A DNA stretch of 64,000 bases, taken from positions 55,218 through 119,217 of the forward strand of contig NZ_VCHY01000021.1 in NCBI RefSeq assembly GCF_005877885.1, written 5' to 3'. Shown here piece by piece: positions 20,237-28,426 of the stretch. Positions within the stretch are counted from its first letter, which is position 1. The number at the start of each line of letters is the position of its first letter. Made by a program: the position numbers and the translations under genes. The notes under the pieces are model-generated. The model saw only the letters and a program-made list of their open reading frames with translations, made no database searches and was not told where the DNA came from. The DNA comes from Labilibacter sediminis (lineage in GTDB: Bacteria; Bacteroidota; Bacteroidia; Bacteroidales; Marinilabiliaceae).

Positions 20237-21232
20237 ATGGACGAATCTTCAAGAGTTGGTATTATTGGGAGCGGTAGCTGGGCAACGGCCATCGCTAAAA
20301 TGCTCACAAACAATGTGCTGGATTTCAACTGGTATTTCAGAAATCCTAAGCACATTAAAAAATTTAGGAAGCATGGGCACAACCCTAATTACCTAACAAG
20401 TGTTGATTTTAATACAGACAATATTCATTTTTATTCCGACATTAACCATATTGTTGAGGATAGTGATATATTGATTCTGGCTATTCCGTCTGCCTTTTTA
20501 AAGAGTGCTTTTAGTGAATTATCAATCCCTTTAAAAGATAAATTTATTGCTTCGGCAGTAAAAGGCCTGATACCTGAAGATAACATGATAGTAGGTACAT
20601 TTTTAAACCAGGTTTATGATGTACCTCTTGATAATATTGGAGTAATATCGGGCCCTTGTCATGCTGAAGAGGTTGCCTTAGAGCGTTTATCATACCTTAC
20701 CATTGCCTGTCAGGATGTAAAAAAAGCACGGGCATTTGCTTCCTTTTTAGGATGTGGCTATATAAAAACCACCATATCAGATGATATATACGGTACTGAA
20801 TTCGCAGCCGTATTAAAGAATATCATGGCCATTGCCTCCGGCATTTGTCACGGTATGGGATATGGTGATAATTTTCAGGCTGTACTCATGTCAAATGGTA
20901 TTCAGGAGATTAAGCGTTTTGTAGATACTGTACATCCTATTACACGAGATATTAAAAGCTCGGCATACCTAGGCGATTTACTGGTTACAGGATACTCACA
21001 GTTTAGCCGTAACAGAACATTCGGTACCATGATAGGGAAAGGCTATTCGGTAAAATATGCGCAGCTAGAGATGCTGATGATTGCAGAAGGTTATTATGCC
21101 GTTAAAAGTATCAAAGAAATTAATGAAAAGTACAAGGTGAATATGCCAATTACAGATGCTGTTTACAACATCATTTACGAACGTATTTCGCCTTCCATTG
21201 AAATAAGATTACTAACAGAGAACTTAAGATAG
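20237..21232 (+). CDS. gpsA: Glycerol-3-phosphate dehydrogenase, NAD(P)+
   Basis: A 331-residue cytosolic enzyme reducing dihydroxyacetone phosphate to sn-glycerol-3-phosphate for phospholipid synthesis. The N-terminal Rossmann loop GIIGSGSWATAIAKML is clear. The substrate/catalytic region shows SAVKGLIP and GVISGPCHAEEVA, and the C-terminal helical domain has EFAAVLKNIMAIASGI with the conserved catalytic lysine in LKN, and then GDLLVTGYSQFSRNRTFG. Length is typical. It follows lysS by 35 bases. Downstream is a cluster of intergenic repeats. Confidence 0.96.
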   Translation: MDESSRVGIIGSGSWATAIAKMLTNNVLDFNWYFRNPKHIKKFRKHGHNPNYLTSVDFNTDNIHFYSDINHIVEDSDILILAIPSAFLKSAFSELSIPLKDKFIASAVKGLIPEDNMIVGTFLNQVYDVPLDNIGVISGPCHAEEVALERLSYLTIACQDVKKARAFASFLGCGYIKTTISDDIYGTEFAAVLKNIMAIASGICHGMGYGDNFQAVLMSNGIQEIKRFVDTVHPITRDIKSSAYLGDLLVTGYSQFSRNRTFGTMIGKGYSVKYAQLEMLMIAEGYYAVKSIKEINEKYKVNMPITDAVYNIIYERISPSIEIRLLTENLR

Positions 21233-21238
21233 TTCTTT

Positions 21239-21395
21239 AAACCCGCAATATGCCCTTAGAAAACCTATTACGTAATGAAACTACTGCCAATCAAGGCGTA
21301 AACTAACTTGTTTCAACTCACCATAGCGGTGCTATGAGTCGTCTCAACAAGTCCTTGATTGTTTGCATTTTCATTCCTCATAACGATGTTCTAAC
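21239..21395 (+). repeat. Degenerate relative of the ~170-bp inverted-repeat element (copy D)
   Basis: Begins with AACCCGC and shares TTAGAAAA.CTATTACG with the copies at 27507 and 28202. It has the same layout of nested inverted repeats: CAATCAAGG pairs with CCTTGATTG, ACTTGTT with AACAAGT, and CATAGC with GCTATG at the centre. The right end (GATGTTCTAAC) resembles the GAAGTTCTAA of the others, but the closing GCGGGTT is missing here. A CCGGGTT at 21671-21677 might be a displaced right end. Confidence 0.5.
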
Positions 21396-21693
21396 ACATA
21401 ATTCCATCTAACTAATATTGTTCTGCCAAACAGGCTTTCTTTTTGCTTGATCAAAAAGAAACAAAAAAATCAAGTTCAATTCATCCTTCAGCCCACCTCC
21501 TAGTTGAATCTATTGCCATCACACATCCCTTATTCACCCGCATTCAACTGCGTCGCGCTATTACCGGCCCGGGCCAATTGAACCGGCCAACACACATTTT
21601 TATCGAGATAGAACTAAAATACTTGAAATAGTTAGCTACTCGATTTTAATTTTCAAAAAGTCTTAGGAATCCGGGTTAAAAAGATAAATGACG
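21396..21693. other. Intergenic filler between repeats, with a hairpin
   Basis: About 300 bases. It contains a perfect 10-bp inverted repeat, TTTCTTTTTG at 21436-21445 with CAAAAAGAAA at 21452-21461, and a GC-rich patch (CCGGCCCGGGCC around 21565) unlike its surroundings. A 62-codon open frame here has no domain-like features and is not called. The stretch looks like intergenic repeat debris. Confidence 0.4.
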
Positions 21694-21733
21694 AAAGCCT
21701 GTAGAATGAAATTTCTGCAGGCTTTTGTGTTTT
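21694..21733 (+). terminator. Terminator-like hairpin downstream of the lysS-gpsA unit
   Basis: A 13-bp stem with one G-T wobble (AAAGCCTG at the base, 6-base loop) is followed by TTTTGTGTTTT. It lies about 460 bases past gpsA, directly before repeat copy C. Confidence 0.6.
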
Positions 21734-21826
21734 AACCCGCTTTATGCATTAGAAAATCCCAGCCTGCCGGCTGGCAGGTCGTGCTTTCAATGTTCATGAC
21801 GAAGTTCTAATACGATAATGCGGGTT
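21734..21826 (+). repeat. Short copy of the inverted-repeat element with a swapped core (copy C)
   Basis: 93 bases. The left 25 bases (AACCCGCTTTATGCATTAG onward) are identical to those at 27507 and 28202, and the right ~45 bases match their right end through to GCGGGTT. The ~100-base middle is replaced by a small palindrome, CCTGCC (21763-21768) with GGCAGG (21773-21778). Outer ends are inverted repeats of each other. Confidence 0.75.
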
Positions 21827-21843
21827 TAATCGAACAGAGGTTA

Positions 21844-23262
21844 CTACCTATGGTTACGATGAACGGCATGATATGGATCGCCTACGCACGGAATGGCTTT
21901 TGTTTTTAGTTTACGTTTGCAACCTGTTAATATACTAAGACCAAAGCGTAGGTTAACATTACGTGCTGCTCCCAGGTTAAAAAAGCCGGGCACATTATCA
22001 CTGATCGCATGAAAAAGCATAAAGCCCATTTTTATCCCAATACCGAGGCCCAGGTTATTCCACTGTCCGTTTTGAATGGTATACGAAGCACTGCCATAGA
22101 TATTTTTGGTCAGGCCGGCATTTCCCGAGAAGGTAAGTGACGAATGTAACCTGTTTCGGTATATTTCTGAATGATATACAGCTCCTACATTAAACTTATC
22201 GGTCATTTGACGAGTTATGCCCAGGTACAAGGTTGGCGTCAGTGGCGAATTATACACCTCCTCAAATACATCCGGCATAAAAACCGTGGCCAGGGAGTCA
22301 GCAATTTCATCTGAACTACGCAAGTCATCCTGAAAGGAGGTGCCGTTTACATCTATTGACCCACTACTTTTTAAGTGATAGGCGTCTGTTTTCCATTTAA
22401 TAAAACCAATATCCAATAAACTTCCAGATACAGTTGTAATATCGTTGATTTTATAGGTAAATCCTAAATCAAGACCATAACCTTTATTTGCCTTATTCAT
22501 GGCATATTGTGTCCAATCGATATCCTCTTTAAGCGCTACCTCATCCAGCTTACCATCTTCATCAACCGTTATGTCTACCGGAAAAGAAGTGTATACATTG
22601 GCTAGCGCTAAAAACTCACTCTCAAATGAAGTAGCATGTGTACGCAAGCGTATTTTAGTAGGTTCTGTATAACTATTTGCCTTTCCAAATAAAAACTTAA
22701 CACGTACACCAAAATCAAAGTCATCATTTAGTTTTCGGGCCCAGCCCAGGGCATACTCTCTATAATGATTAGCATTTACACGAACCCCATCCATATACAC
22801 ATTTTGACCTTCAAACTGGGTATTGCCATCATTTATAAACAAAGCTGCATTTTTGGAGATAATATTATAAGTATTCCCCTTTTCGTTAATGGCAAATGTA
22901 AAATAGTTTTGCTTATACCTATACCCCATGGTTAAGAGAGAAACATGTAATTCTGCAGCTACCACTTCAAGTTTATTAAAACCATCAATGGCATCATCCA
23001 CTTCAAAACGTAGCGAATCGCCTTGGTAAGGAGTTACAATATCGGTTAAAGCAAAACCCGACGAATAAGTATTTACATGAGTAGAACCCAATACTGGCAG
23101 TCCCATATAAAATTTGCACTTAATGGGCACAGCCGGGTTAACAATATTGGCCTGTGGCAAGTCGTGCATTAAAAAGAGCGTATTATTCTGTTGCCCGCTA
23201 AGCCCAAGACAAACCACAACAATGGGTGCGAACGTTAACCATATACGGATGTACCTATTCAT
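21844..23262 (-). CDS. DUF5723-family outer-membrane barrel protein
   Basis: About 472 residues from the ATG at 23262. A signal peptide (MNRYIRIWLTFAPIVVVCLG, cleaved near GQQ) precedes a long series of alternating beta strands typical of Bacteroidota barrels. Conserved-looking segments include LPQANIVNPAVPIKCKFYMGLP, the turn LGWARKLNDDFDFGVRVK, and LYLGITRQMTDKFNVGAVYH. The C terminus is a short basic, cysteine-containing tail (CKRKLKTKAIPCVGD). Its start overlaps the stop of the upstream lipoprotein gene by 8 bases, so translation is probably coupled and the two products may work together. Function of DUF5723 is not established. Confidence 0.8.
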   Translation of the reverse strand: MNRYIRIWLTFAPIVVVCLGLSGQQNNTLFLMHDLPQANIVNPAVPIKCKFYMGLPVLGSTHVNTYSSGFALTDIVTPYQGDSLRFEVDDAIDGFNKLEVVAAELHVSLLTMGYRYKQNYFTFAINEKGNTYNIISKNAALFINDGNTQFEGQNVYMDGVRVNANHYREYALGWARKLNDDFDFGVRVKFLFGKANSYTEPTKIRLRTHATSFESEFLALANVYTSFPVDITVDEDGKLDEVALKEDIDWTQYAMNKANKGYGLDLGFTYKINDITTVSGSLLDIGFIKWKTDAYHLKSSGSIDVNGTSFQDDLRSSDEIADSLATVFMPDVFEEVYNSPLTPTLYLGITRQMTDKFNVGAVYHSEIYRNRLHSSLTFSGNAGLTKNIYGSASYTIQNGQWNNLGLGIGIKMGFMLFHAISDNVPGFFNLGAARNVNLRFGLSILTGCKRKLKTKAIPCVGDPYHAVHRNHR

Positions 23263-23884
23263 TAACCGGCACATTTAAATAAGCCCTAATGCCCACACCA
23301 ATTTCTATATCATAATCATCTATTTGGCTGGTCACTTCAGGACGGGTATCCAACTCTATAATGGTTACATAAATAAGAATATACTTCACATCTACCAATG
23401 AAGGAACATCCTCAGAAAGTACATATTCATCATGAATTATATTGTAGGTTCTAACCACTTCTCCTTCTTCGTTTACAACAGGTGCTGGTATTATCAAAGG
23501 TGCATCTGTAATCACTGCACCCAAAGAATTTTCATTTTCATCTAAATAATAAGCATCTACCTCTATTTTGGACGGAAACCTATTCTCTATATTAAAACGA
23601 AACATAAGCTGTTCTACAAACTCTTCCTCCTCAAAAATATCTGTAAAGTTAAATTTAATGGTATCCTCAAGTAGTACTTTTTGGCTGCGCTCGTACTGTT
23701 CTAAAAAGCTTAAACCTGGATCATCATAATCATCGCTATCCATTGTAATTGTAGCCACAGGTAACGAAAAATTAGGCGTCCAGCTATATCTATCCGTCAG
23801 CTTATTTAAGTCTTCCTTTACACATCCCCCAAGTAACAGAAAAGCACTAAAAATAAAATAAGTAGTTACGAGTTTGTTTTTCAT
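23255..23884 (-). CDS. Predicted lipoprotein, partner of the DUF5723 gene
   Basis: A 209-residue exported protein. The signal peptide ends in a lipobox LLGGC, placing the lipidated Cys at about residue 21. The mature part is acidic and beta-rich, including the segment YSWTPNFSLPVATITM often seen at the start of Bacteroidota surface lipoproteins, and a run of acidic residues (DSDDYDD). No enzyme motif is seen. It overlaps the following barrel gene by 8 bases and starts 26 bases after gmhA, so the three form one transcription unit. Confidence 0.75.
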   Translation of the reverse strand: MKNKLVTTYFIFSAFLLLGGCVKEDLNKLTDRYSWTPNFSLPVATITMDSDDYDDPGLSFLEQYERSQKVLLEDTIKFNFTDIFEEEEFVEQLMFRFNIENRFPSKIEVDAYYLDENENSLGAVITDAPLIIPAPVVNEEGEVVRTYNIIHDEYVLSEDVPSLVDVKYILIYVTIIELDTRPEVTSQIDDYDIEIGVGIRAYLNVPVNE

Positions 23885-23910
23885 TAGATTTAGGTTAGAT
23901 ATTCGTTAAA

Positions 23911-24489
23911 CTATTTAAAATACTCCATTTCGATATACTGAATAAATGAATGAATAATTTGAATATGAATTTCCTGCACTCTATCGGAATAACCATTATG
24001 TGGCACCCTTAGTTCAACATCGCACATATCTTTTAGTTTACCTCCACTTTTACCGGATAACACCACTACTTTCATACCCTTTTCGTGCGCTGCCTCAACT
24101 GCTTTAATTACATTGGCCGAATTACCACTTGTACTAATAGCCAACAAAACATCATTAGAATTACCTGCGGCCTCTACATAACGCGAAAAAATGTAATCAA
24201 AACCATAATCATTGGCCACACAGGTAATATGCGTTGGATCAGAAATAGCCACTGCTGCAAGTCCCTTTCTATCATCTCTAAACCTTCCCGTTAACTCTTC
24301 AGCAAAATGCATGGCATCACTCATGGAGCCACCATTACCGCAACTAATTATTTTCCCGCCGTTTTTCAGGCTATTTACCATTAAATCTCCCGCCTCCTGC
24401 ATTTTCTTCCAGTTATCCTGATCAGCGATAAATGCAGACAATACCTGTGCTGCTTCCTGAAAATTATTTTTGATGATATCGATACTCAT
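23911..24489 (-). CDS. gmhA: Sedoheptulose 7-phosphate isomerase
   Basis: A 192-residue SIS-domain isomerase making D-glycero-D-manno-heptose 7-phosphate for lipopolysaccharide core synthesis. It matches the E. coli enzyme in length and in long shared stretches: [47 protein letters not shown], and the C-terminal [15 protein letters not shown] with the active-site Glu and His. It is the first gene of a unit with two envelope protein genes, consistent with a cell-surface theme. The other heptose genes (hldE, gmhB) are not in the window. Confidence 0.95.
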   Translation of the reverse strand: MSIDIIKNNFQEAAQVLSAFIADQDNWKKMQEAGDLMVNSLKNGGKIISCGNGGSMSDAMHFAEELTGRFRDDRKGLAAVAISDPTHITCVANDYGFDYIFSRYVEAAGNSNDVLLAISTSGNSANVIKAVEAAHEKGMKVVVLSGKSGGKLKDMCDVELRVPHNGYSDRVQEIHIQIIHSFIQYIEMEYFK

Positions 24490-24948
24490 TGTTAATATAT
24501 TTTAGACTAATGTCTGAATAAATATTTCTGTTATAATTATAATTTAACTCCTAACCTCTATTGACCTAACCCCACCAACTCCTTGAACTTCTCAAAAAAC
24601 AACAAAGCCTGAAAGCTGGTTCTTGTTAAAACTTTATTCTTTAAACGCAACACTATCTTATTTAGCTAAAGCTTTTTGATGCACTGCAAATTATGTCCCT
24701 TTAATTAATGTTCAAACATCATTAACAACTTACAGAACACATCAAAATATAGATCTACCATAATTTATTAATGAGTCTAATAATTTTAGGTAAATATACA
24801 ATGGCTTTTTAAAACTCGAAATTTTTAGCTGAATCCCTACTCAATTATATCCTGCTTTTTATTTAGGTGTTCATTAAAAGGAAAGATATATTTGTAATTA
24901 ATGTTTTGAACGACAATATTCATGAGTTCCAATTGACATCCCTTAATT
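24490..24948. other. Divergent intergenic region between gmhA and the potassium channel
   Basis: 459 bases, AT-rich. I see no convincing gene, tRNA or repeat. It must hold the two divergent promoters, but no full -33/-7 pair was found. A short stretch around 24545-24620 has higher C content, compatible with decayed coding sequence, but nothing recognisable. Confidence 0.35.
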
Positions 24949-25743
24949 ATGCGAAAAAAAATATACGATATTATATTTGAAGCCGACACCAAAGCCGGTA
25001 AGGTATTCGACATCACCCTTATTGTACTTATTGTTTTTAGCGTGGCCATTGTAATGCTCGAAAGTTTACCCGGCAAGTCATCCTCGTTTTACCATACATT
25101 AACCATTCTTGAATGGATTGTTACTTTCGCTTTTTTGGCAGAATATATTATAAGACTTTGGGTAGTACGTAAACCTTTAAACTACGCTCTTAGTTTCTTC
25201 GGAATAATAGATTTTCTATCGATAATTCCTTCCTTTTTAGGTTTAATATTATCCGGAACTCACATGTTGGTGGTGGTAAGATTACTTAGGCTACTTCGTG
25301 TATTTAGAGTTTTAAAACTGACCCGCTATATTAACGAAGCCTCTTTGCTATGGAAGGCATTAGTAGCCAGCAAAAATAAAATTGGCGTATTTTTATTTAC
25401 TGTAGTGATTTTGGTTATTATAATGGGCACGCTTATGTACATTATTGAATCGGATAATGACAGCGGATTTACCAGCATCCCTAAAAGTATTTATTGGGCT
25501 GTGGTTACATTAACTACTGTTGGCTACGGGGACATTGCCCCCGTAACTGCACTGGGACAGTCATTGGCAGGGATCATCATGATAATTGGTTATGCCATTA
25601 TTGCGGTACCCACGGGTATTGTAACCGCCGAACTCACCCGAAAATCAAGCGAAACAACCACCACGCAGGTATGCCCCTCCTGTCTGCAAGAAGGCCACGA
25701 TAGTGATGCTGAGTTTTGTAAGTTCTGTGGAGAAGCATTATAG
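24949..25743 (+). CDS. Voltage-gated potassium channel with C-terminal zinc ribbon
   Basis: A 264-residue inner-membrane protein. Six membrane segments are visible: S1 (ITLIVLIVFSVAIVML, about 22-40), S2 and S3, an arginine-bearing S4 voltage sensor (VVVRLLRLLRVFRVLKLTRY, about 104-124), S5 (VFLFTVVILVIIMG), and S6 after the pore. The selectivity filter TVGYGDIAP at about residue 190 identifies a potassium channel. The tail after S6 carries two cysteine pairs (CPSC and CKFC, spaced by 14 residues) that look like a zinc ribbon. It is a single gene; the neighbours are unrelated. Confidence 0.93.
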   Translation: MRKKIYDIIFEADTKAGKVFDITLIVLIVFSVAIVMLESLPGKSSSFYHTLTILEWIVTFAFLAEYIIRLWVVRKPLNYALSFFGIIDFLSIIPSFLGLILSGTHMLVVVRLLRLLRVFRVLKLTRYINEASLLWKALVASKNKIGVFLFTVVILVIIMGTLMYIIESDNDSGFTSIPKSIYWAVVTLTTVGYGDIAPVTALGQSLAGIIMIIGYAIIAVPTGIVTAELTRKSSETTTTQVCPSCLQEGHDSDAEFCKFCGEAL

Positions 25744-25762
25744 CAGATTTTAATTAAATCTG
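25744..25762 (+). terminator. Weak terminator-like hairpin after the channel gene
   Basis: A perfect 7-bp stem, CAGATTT with AAATCTG around a 5-base loop, begins at the channel's stop codon. There is no T run after it. Confidence 0.35.
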
Positions 25763-25783
25763 TTATAAGCAATTGAAATTAAA

Positions 25784-25870
25784 GAAGGAAGTCTTGAAGC
25801 CCAACGTAATTTATATGTAATGATGATTATACTGCTTACAATCACCCTATATGTAAACAAAACTTCCTTC
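25784..25870. repeat. Long inverted repeat in the gap between the channel and YbaK-type genes
   Basis: Arms at 25784-25796 and 25858-25870 pair over 13 positions with one mismatch (GAAGGAAGT with ACTTCCTTC as the core). Inside are two direct copies of ATATGTAA. It could be a convergent terminator or a small mobile repeat; the loop of about 60 bases is long for a terminator. Confidence 0.4.
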
Positions 25871-25933
25871 AATTATACTTGTATTTATAACAAAAAGATA
25901 AACTCTCTAAAATCAAAGTACGACTGATTTAGA

Positions 25934-26407
25934 TTAATAGCTTGCATGGTAAGCTAATTTAAAAACAGTTGGTTGAACCAATCGTTCAAAATCAGCATAT
26001 TTCATTTGAATCAAAAGACTGTGAGAGCCTGCGTTAAACGCAATAAAAACATCTTCTTTCAATGCTTCAGCAACATAAACAGGCATGCCATATAAATTAC
26101 CAAAAGGAGGCATAGCTCCAACTTCACAATTTTCAAACATATCTTTAAATTCAATTTCAGTTGCCAAACGAACGTCTTTAGCTCCGGTAGCTTCTTTTAA
26201 TAAATTAATATCCACCTGCATATTGCCAGGAAGTACAACCATACACATGTCATTATCAATTTTCATGATAACTGTTTTGGCAATTTCTTTACCAGAAATG
26301 TGTGTGTCTGCGGCTGTTCTCTGTGCAGTGTAAGTTTTATGATGAACAATTTTATTGAAAGAAACATCCTGGTTTCTTAAATAAGCTTCTAGTTTTGAAA
26401 GTGGCAT
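25934..26407 (-). CDS. YbaK/EbsC-type aminoacyl-tRNA editing domain protein
   Basis: A 157-residue cytosolic protein of the YbaK/ProX deacylase superfamily, which hydrolyses mischarged tRNAs. The family features visible are the N-terminal VHHKTYTAQRTAADTHISGK, the catalytic-lysine region EIAKTVIMKIDN, and the glycine-rich EVGAMPPFGNLYGMPVYV. Which mischarged tRNA it edits (Cys-tRNA-Pro, Ala-tRNA-Pro or another) cannot be told from this. It is one of the few genes here with a clear Shine-Dalgarno sequence, GGAGG on the minus strand about 8 bases before the ATG, which supports the start. Confidence 0.88.
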   Translation of the reverse strand: MPLSKLEAYLRNQDVSFNKIVHHKTYTAQRTAADTHISGKEIAKTVIMKIDNDMCMVVLPGNMQVDINLLKEATGAKDVRLATEIEFKDMFENCEVGAMPPFGNLYGMPVYVAEALKEDVFIAFNAGSHSLLIQMKYADFERLVQPTVFKLAYHASY

Positions 26408-26556
26408 AATATAATCCTCCAGTTATTAGTTTTCACATGCTAATAAGTTAATAAAATATGGCATCAAAGTAAAGGGAGCCACTGCATTTTTAGCTGAAAA
26501 AATATGTTTGAGGAAACTGCACTATTCGGTTTTATGAAGCTCTTTCTTATAAAAAC

Positions 26557-26596
26557 AAAAAACCTCCTTTGCTAAAATTTACAAAGAAGGTTTTTT
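26557..26596. terminator. Terminator downstream of ppa
   Basis: A 15-position stem with one mismatch (AAAAAACCT with AGGTTTTTT at the base, CTTTG with CAAAG near the loop). The A/T flanks give a T run on either strand. It lies about 20 bases past the ppa stop on the minus strand. Confidence 0.75.
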
Positions 26597-26616
26597 AATA
26601 TCTTTTATTAAAGTAT

Positions 26617-27303
26617 CTAATAATTTGAAAGAGTATGACGCAAGCTGTCAAACCTTGATTCATAATCTTGCGCTGAGAGCTTAATGATTTCTTTCGCCTC
26701 TTCTGCATTGTAAATATGTGTAATTTCACAATCAGCTGCTAAACCAGGCATATCTTTATAGGTTAAAAAGTAATGCTTTAGTCTGTTTATCACCAGCTCA
26801 GGCAAATCTTCAATATCCTTCATATCACCATAAACAATATCGCCTTTTAATACGGCAATAATTTTATCATCGGCCTGATTGCCATCTATCATTCTAAAAC
26901 CACCTATAGGTCGTGCATGCGCAATAATATCTCCGTGAGGAACTTCCTTCTCGGTTAATACACAAATATCTAAAGGATCGCCGTCTCCTTTTATTTCTTT
27001 ACGTTGCACTTTATCTGCACAAAACTTACCAATTCTATCACCACAATAAGTTTGAGGGATAAAACCATAAAGTGCGGGAACAACATTTGAATACTTTTGT
27101 GGTCGGTCAATTTTAAGGTATCCGGTTTCTTTATCTATTTCGTATTTAATGGTATCCGTAGGCACCACTTCAATAAAACTTGTTACTATTTCAGGGGCAT
27201 CATTACCAATATTAATTCCGTGCCATGGATGAGATTTATATCTTAATCCCATTAGTCTTCCAATAGGATCCATTAAACTATTTGTTTTAAACTCGTCTGC
27301 CAT
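26617..27303 (-). CDS. ppa: Inorganic pyrophosphatase, family I
   Basis: A 228-residue cytosolic Mg-dependent pyrophosphatase that drives biosynthesis by hydrolysing pyrophosphate. The family I signature GDGDPLDICVLTE holds the metal-binding aspartates; other active-site segments are YKSHPWHGINIG, KYEIDKETG, YGFIPQTYCG and DGNQADDKIIAV. It is longer than the E. coli enzyme (176 residues), mainly at both ends, as is usual in this phylum. It appears monocistronic, with a terminator immediately downstream. Confidence 0.95.
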   Translation of the reverse strand: MADEFKTNSLMDPIGRLMGLRYKSHPWHGINIGNDAPEIVTSFIEVVPTDTIKYEIDKETGYLKIDRPQKYSNVVPALYGFIPQTYCGDRIGKFCADKVQRKEIKGDGDPLDICVLTEKEVPHGDIIAHARPIGGFRMIDGNQADDKIIAVLKGDIVYGDMKDIEDLPELVINRLKHYFLTYKDMPGLAADCEITHIYNAEEAKEIIKLSAQDYESRFDSLRHTLSNY

Positions 27304-27506
27304 ACCCTTTTATATTAATTTTTGTTTTTAGTTTTGCCGGGCAAAAATAAGTAAGATTATCAGAAACCGGACATACTCTAATAAAGTAATCTGTTTTTCC
27401 AGTACGCTTAATTATACAACCCATATTACAGGCTTATAAAATCATGAAATAAACAATGAATTTAATGAATTGTTTTTGAACACCTTAAACAGTCATCAAC
27501 CTTTTA

Positions 27507-27676
27507 AACCCGCTTTATGCATTAGAAAATCTATTACATATTGAAATCACTTCAAAACAAGACACTTTGTTGCTTCACTTCAACTCACCAGAACGATGAT
27601 ATGCCTCATTTCAGTAAAGCCTTGTTTTATCGTGCTTTCAATGTTCATGACGAAGTTCTAATGCATAATGCGGGTT
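27507..27676 (+). repeat. Inverted-repeat-ended element, full-length copy A
   Basis: 170 bases bounded by AACCCGC and GCGGGTT; the ends stay complementary inward with interruptions (TGCATTAGAA with TTCTAATGCA). A nested pair, AAAACAAG with CTTGTTTT, lies inside. It is nearly identical to copy B at 28202 (about seven differences) in the same orientation and contains no open frame. The structure suggests a small non-autonomous element or a structured-RNA gene; no target-site duplication is obvious. Confidence 0.85.
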
Positions 27677-27717
27677 AAAACAAAATTTGAATTTAAAATA
27701 TCATAAACTAAGGTTAG

Positions 27718-28185
27718 TTAAAATGAATATCCAAAAGCAATCCAGGGAAGTATAAAATTATCGGGCGAATAAATTGCAGATGCTTTAAATAAAAATCCTT
27801 TAGGGGCCTGATACCGGTAACCTGTGCGTATGGTTAAAAAATCAAACCCTTCCTCCTTATCATTACTCAAATCATCTATCATAGCGCCAATACCTGCTTC
27901 AAAAAAGTTTTTATGACTGCCAAAGACACCAGCTGTTTCTACAACTGGTAGTAATGGATCCCAAATCATAAATCCTCCTTTAAGCATCAGTCCGAAATTA
28001 TCTTTTAACGGAAATAATCGCTCATAAGAAAAGGAAAGAATATTTTCGTTATACACCGCATTCCGTGGCAGATTATACATTGAAGCATTCTGTTTAACTT
28101 CACTTTTTTGCTGTGAGTTTATGTTATGCACATTGGCAAATAACACAAAGACCAGTATTATAACAGATATATAAACACGACTCAT
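27718..28185 (-). CDS. Small predicted outer-membrane beta-barrel protein between repeats
   Basis: A 155-residue exported protein. A signal peptide (SVIILVFVLFANVHNINS, cleaved near SQQ) precedes about 130 residues of alternating strands (LSFSYERLFPLKDNFGLMLKGG, FFEAGIGAMIDD, LTIRTGYRYQAPKGFLFKASAIY) ending in the aromatic C-terminal residue of FGYSF, as in barrel proteins. I do not recognise the family. It is the only gene between two near-identical ~170-bp repeats (27507-27676 and 28202-28370), an arrangement that could allow loss, duplication or movement of the gene by recombination. Confidence 0.7.
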   Translation of the reverse strand: MSRVYISVIILVFVLFANVHNINSQQKSEVKQNASMYNLPRNAVYNENILSFSYERLFPLKDNFGLMLKGGFMIWDPLLPVVETAGVFGSHKNFFEAGIGAMIDDLSNDKEEGFDFLTIRTGYRYQAPKGFLFKASAIYSPDNFILPWIAFGYSF

Positions 28186-28201
28186 GACATATTGCTTTTA
28201 T

Positions 28202-28370
28202 AACCCGCTTTATGCATTAGAAAATCTATTACACATTGAAATCACTTCAAAACAAGACACTTTGTTGCTTCACTTCAACTCACCAGAACGATGCTATGCC
28301 TCATTTCAGTATAGCCTTGTTTTATCGTGCTTTCAATGTTCATAACAAAGTTCTAACGATAATGCGGGTT
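28202..28370 (+). repeat. Inverted-repeat-ended element, full-length copy B
   Basis: 169 bases, same orientation and almost the same sequence as copy A, from AACCCGC to GCGGGTT. The right arm reads TTCTAACGATAATGC here versus TTCTAATGCATAATGC in A. It lies immediately upstream of the small outer-membrane gene's start (minus strand). Confidence 0.85.
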
Positions 28371-28390
28371 TAATTACCATATGTAAGTTA

Positions 28391-28420
28391 CGATATATCT
28401 ATACCGTAATCAATATATCG
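28391..28420. repeat. Short inverted repeat past the comM stop
   Basis: CGATATAT at 28391-28398 pairs with ATATATCG at 28413-28420. It lies just past the comM stop codon on the minus strand and is perhaps a weak terminator, though without a T run. Confidence 0.3.
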
Positions 28421-28426
28421 CAAAAA

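Noticed and set aside
21443..21631. 62-residue gene after gpsA
   Set aside because: It lies within repeat debris including a hairpin and a GC-rich patch; composition is low-complexity.
24837..25076. Minus-strand gene antisense to the channel start
   Set aside because: It overlaps the channel's first helix in the opposite strand and shows no protein-like pattern.
27507..28370. Complete insertion sequence
   Set aside because: The only gene between the repeats is a small barrel protein; no transposase motif is visible.
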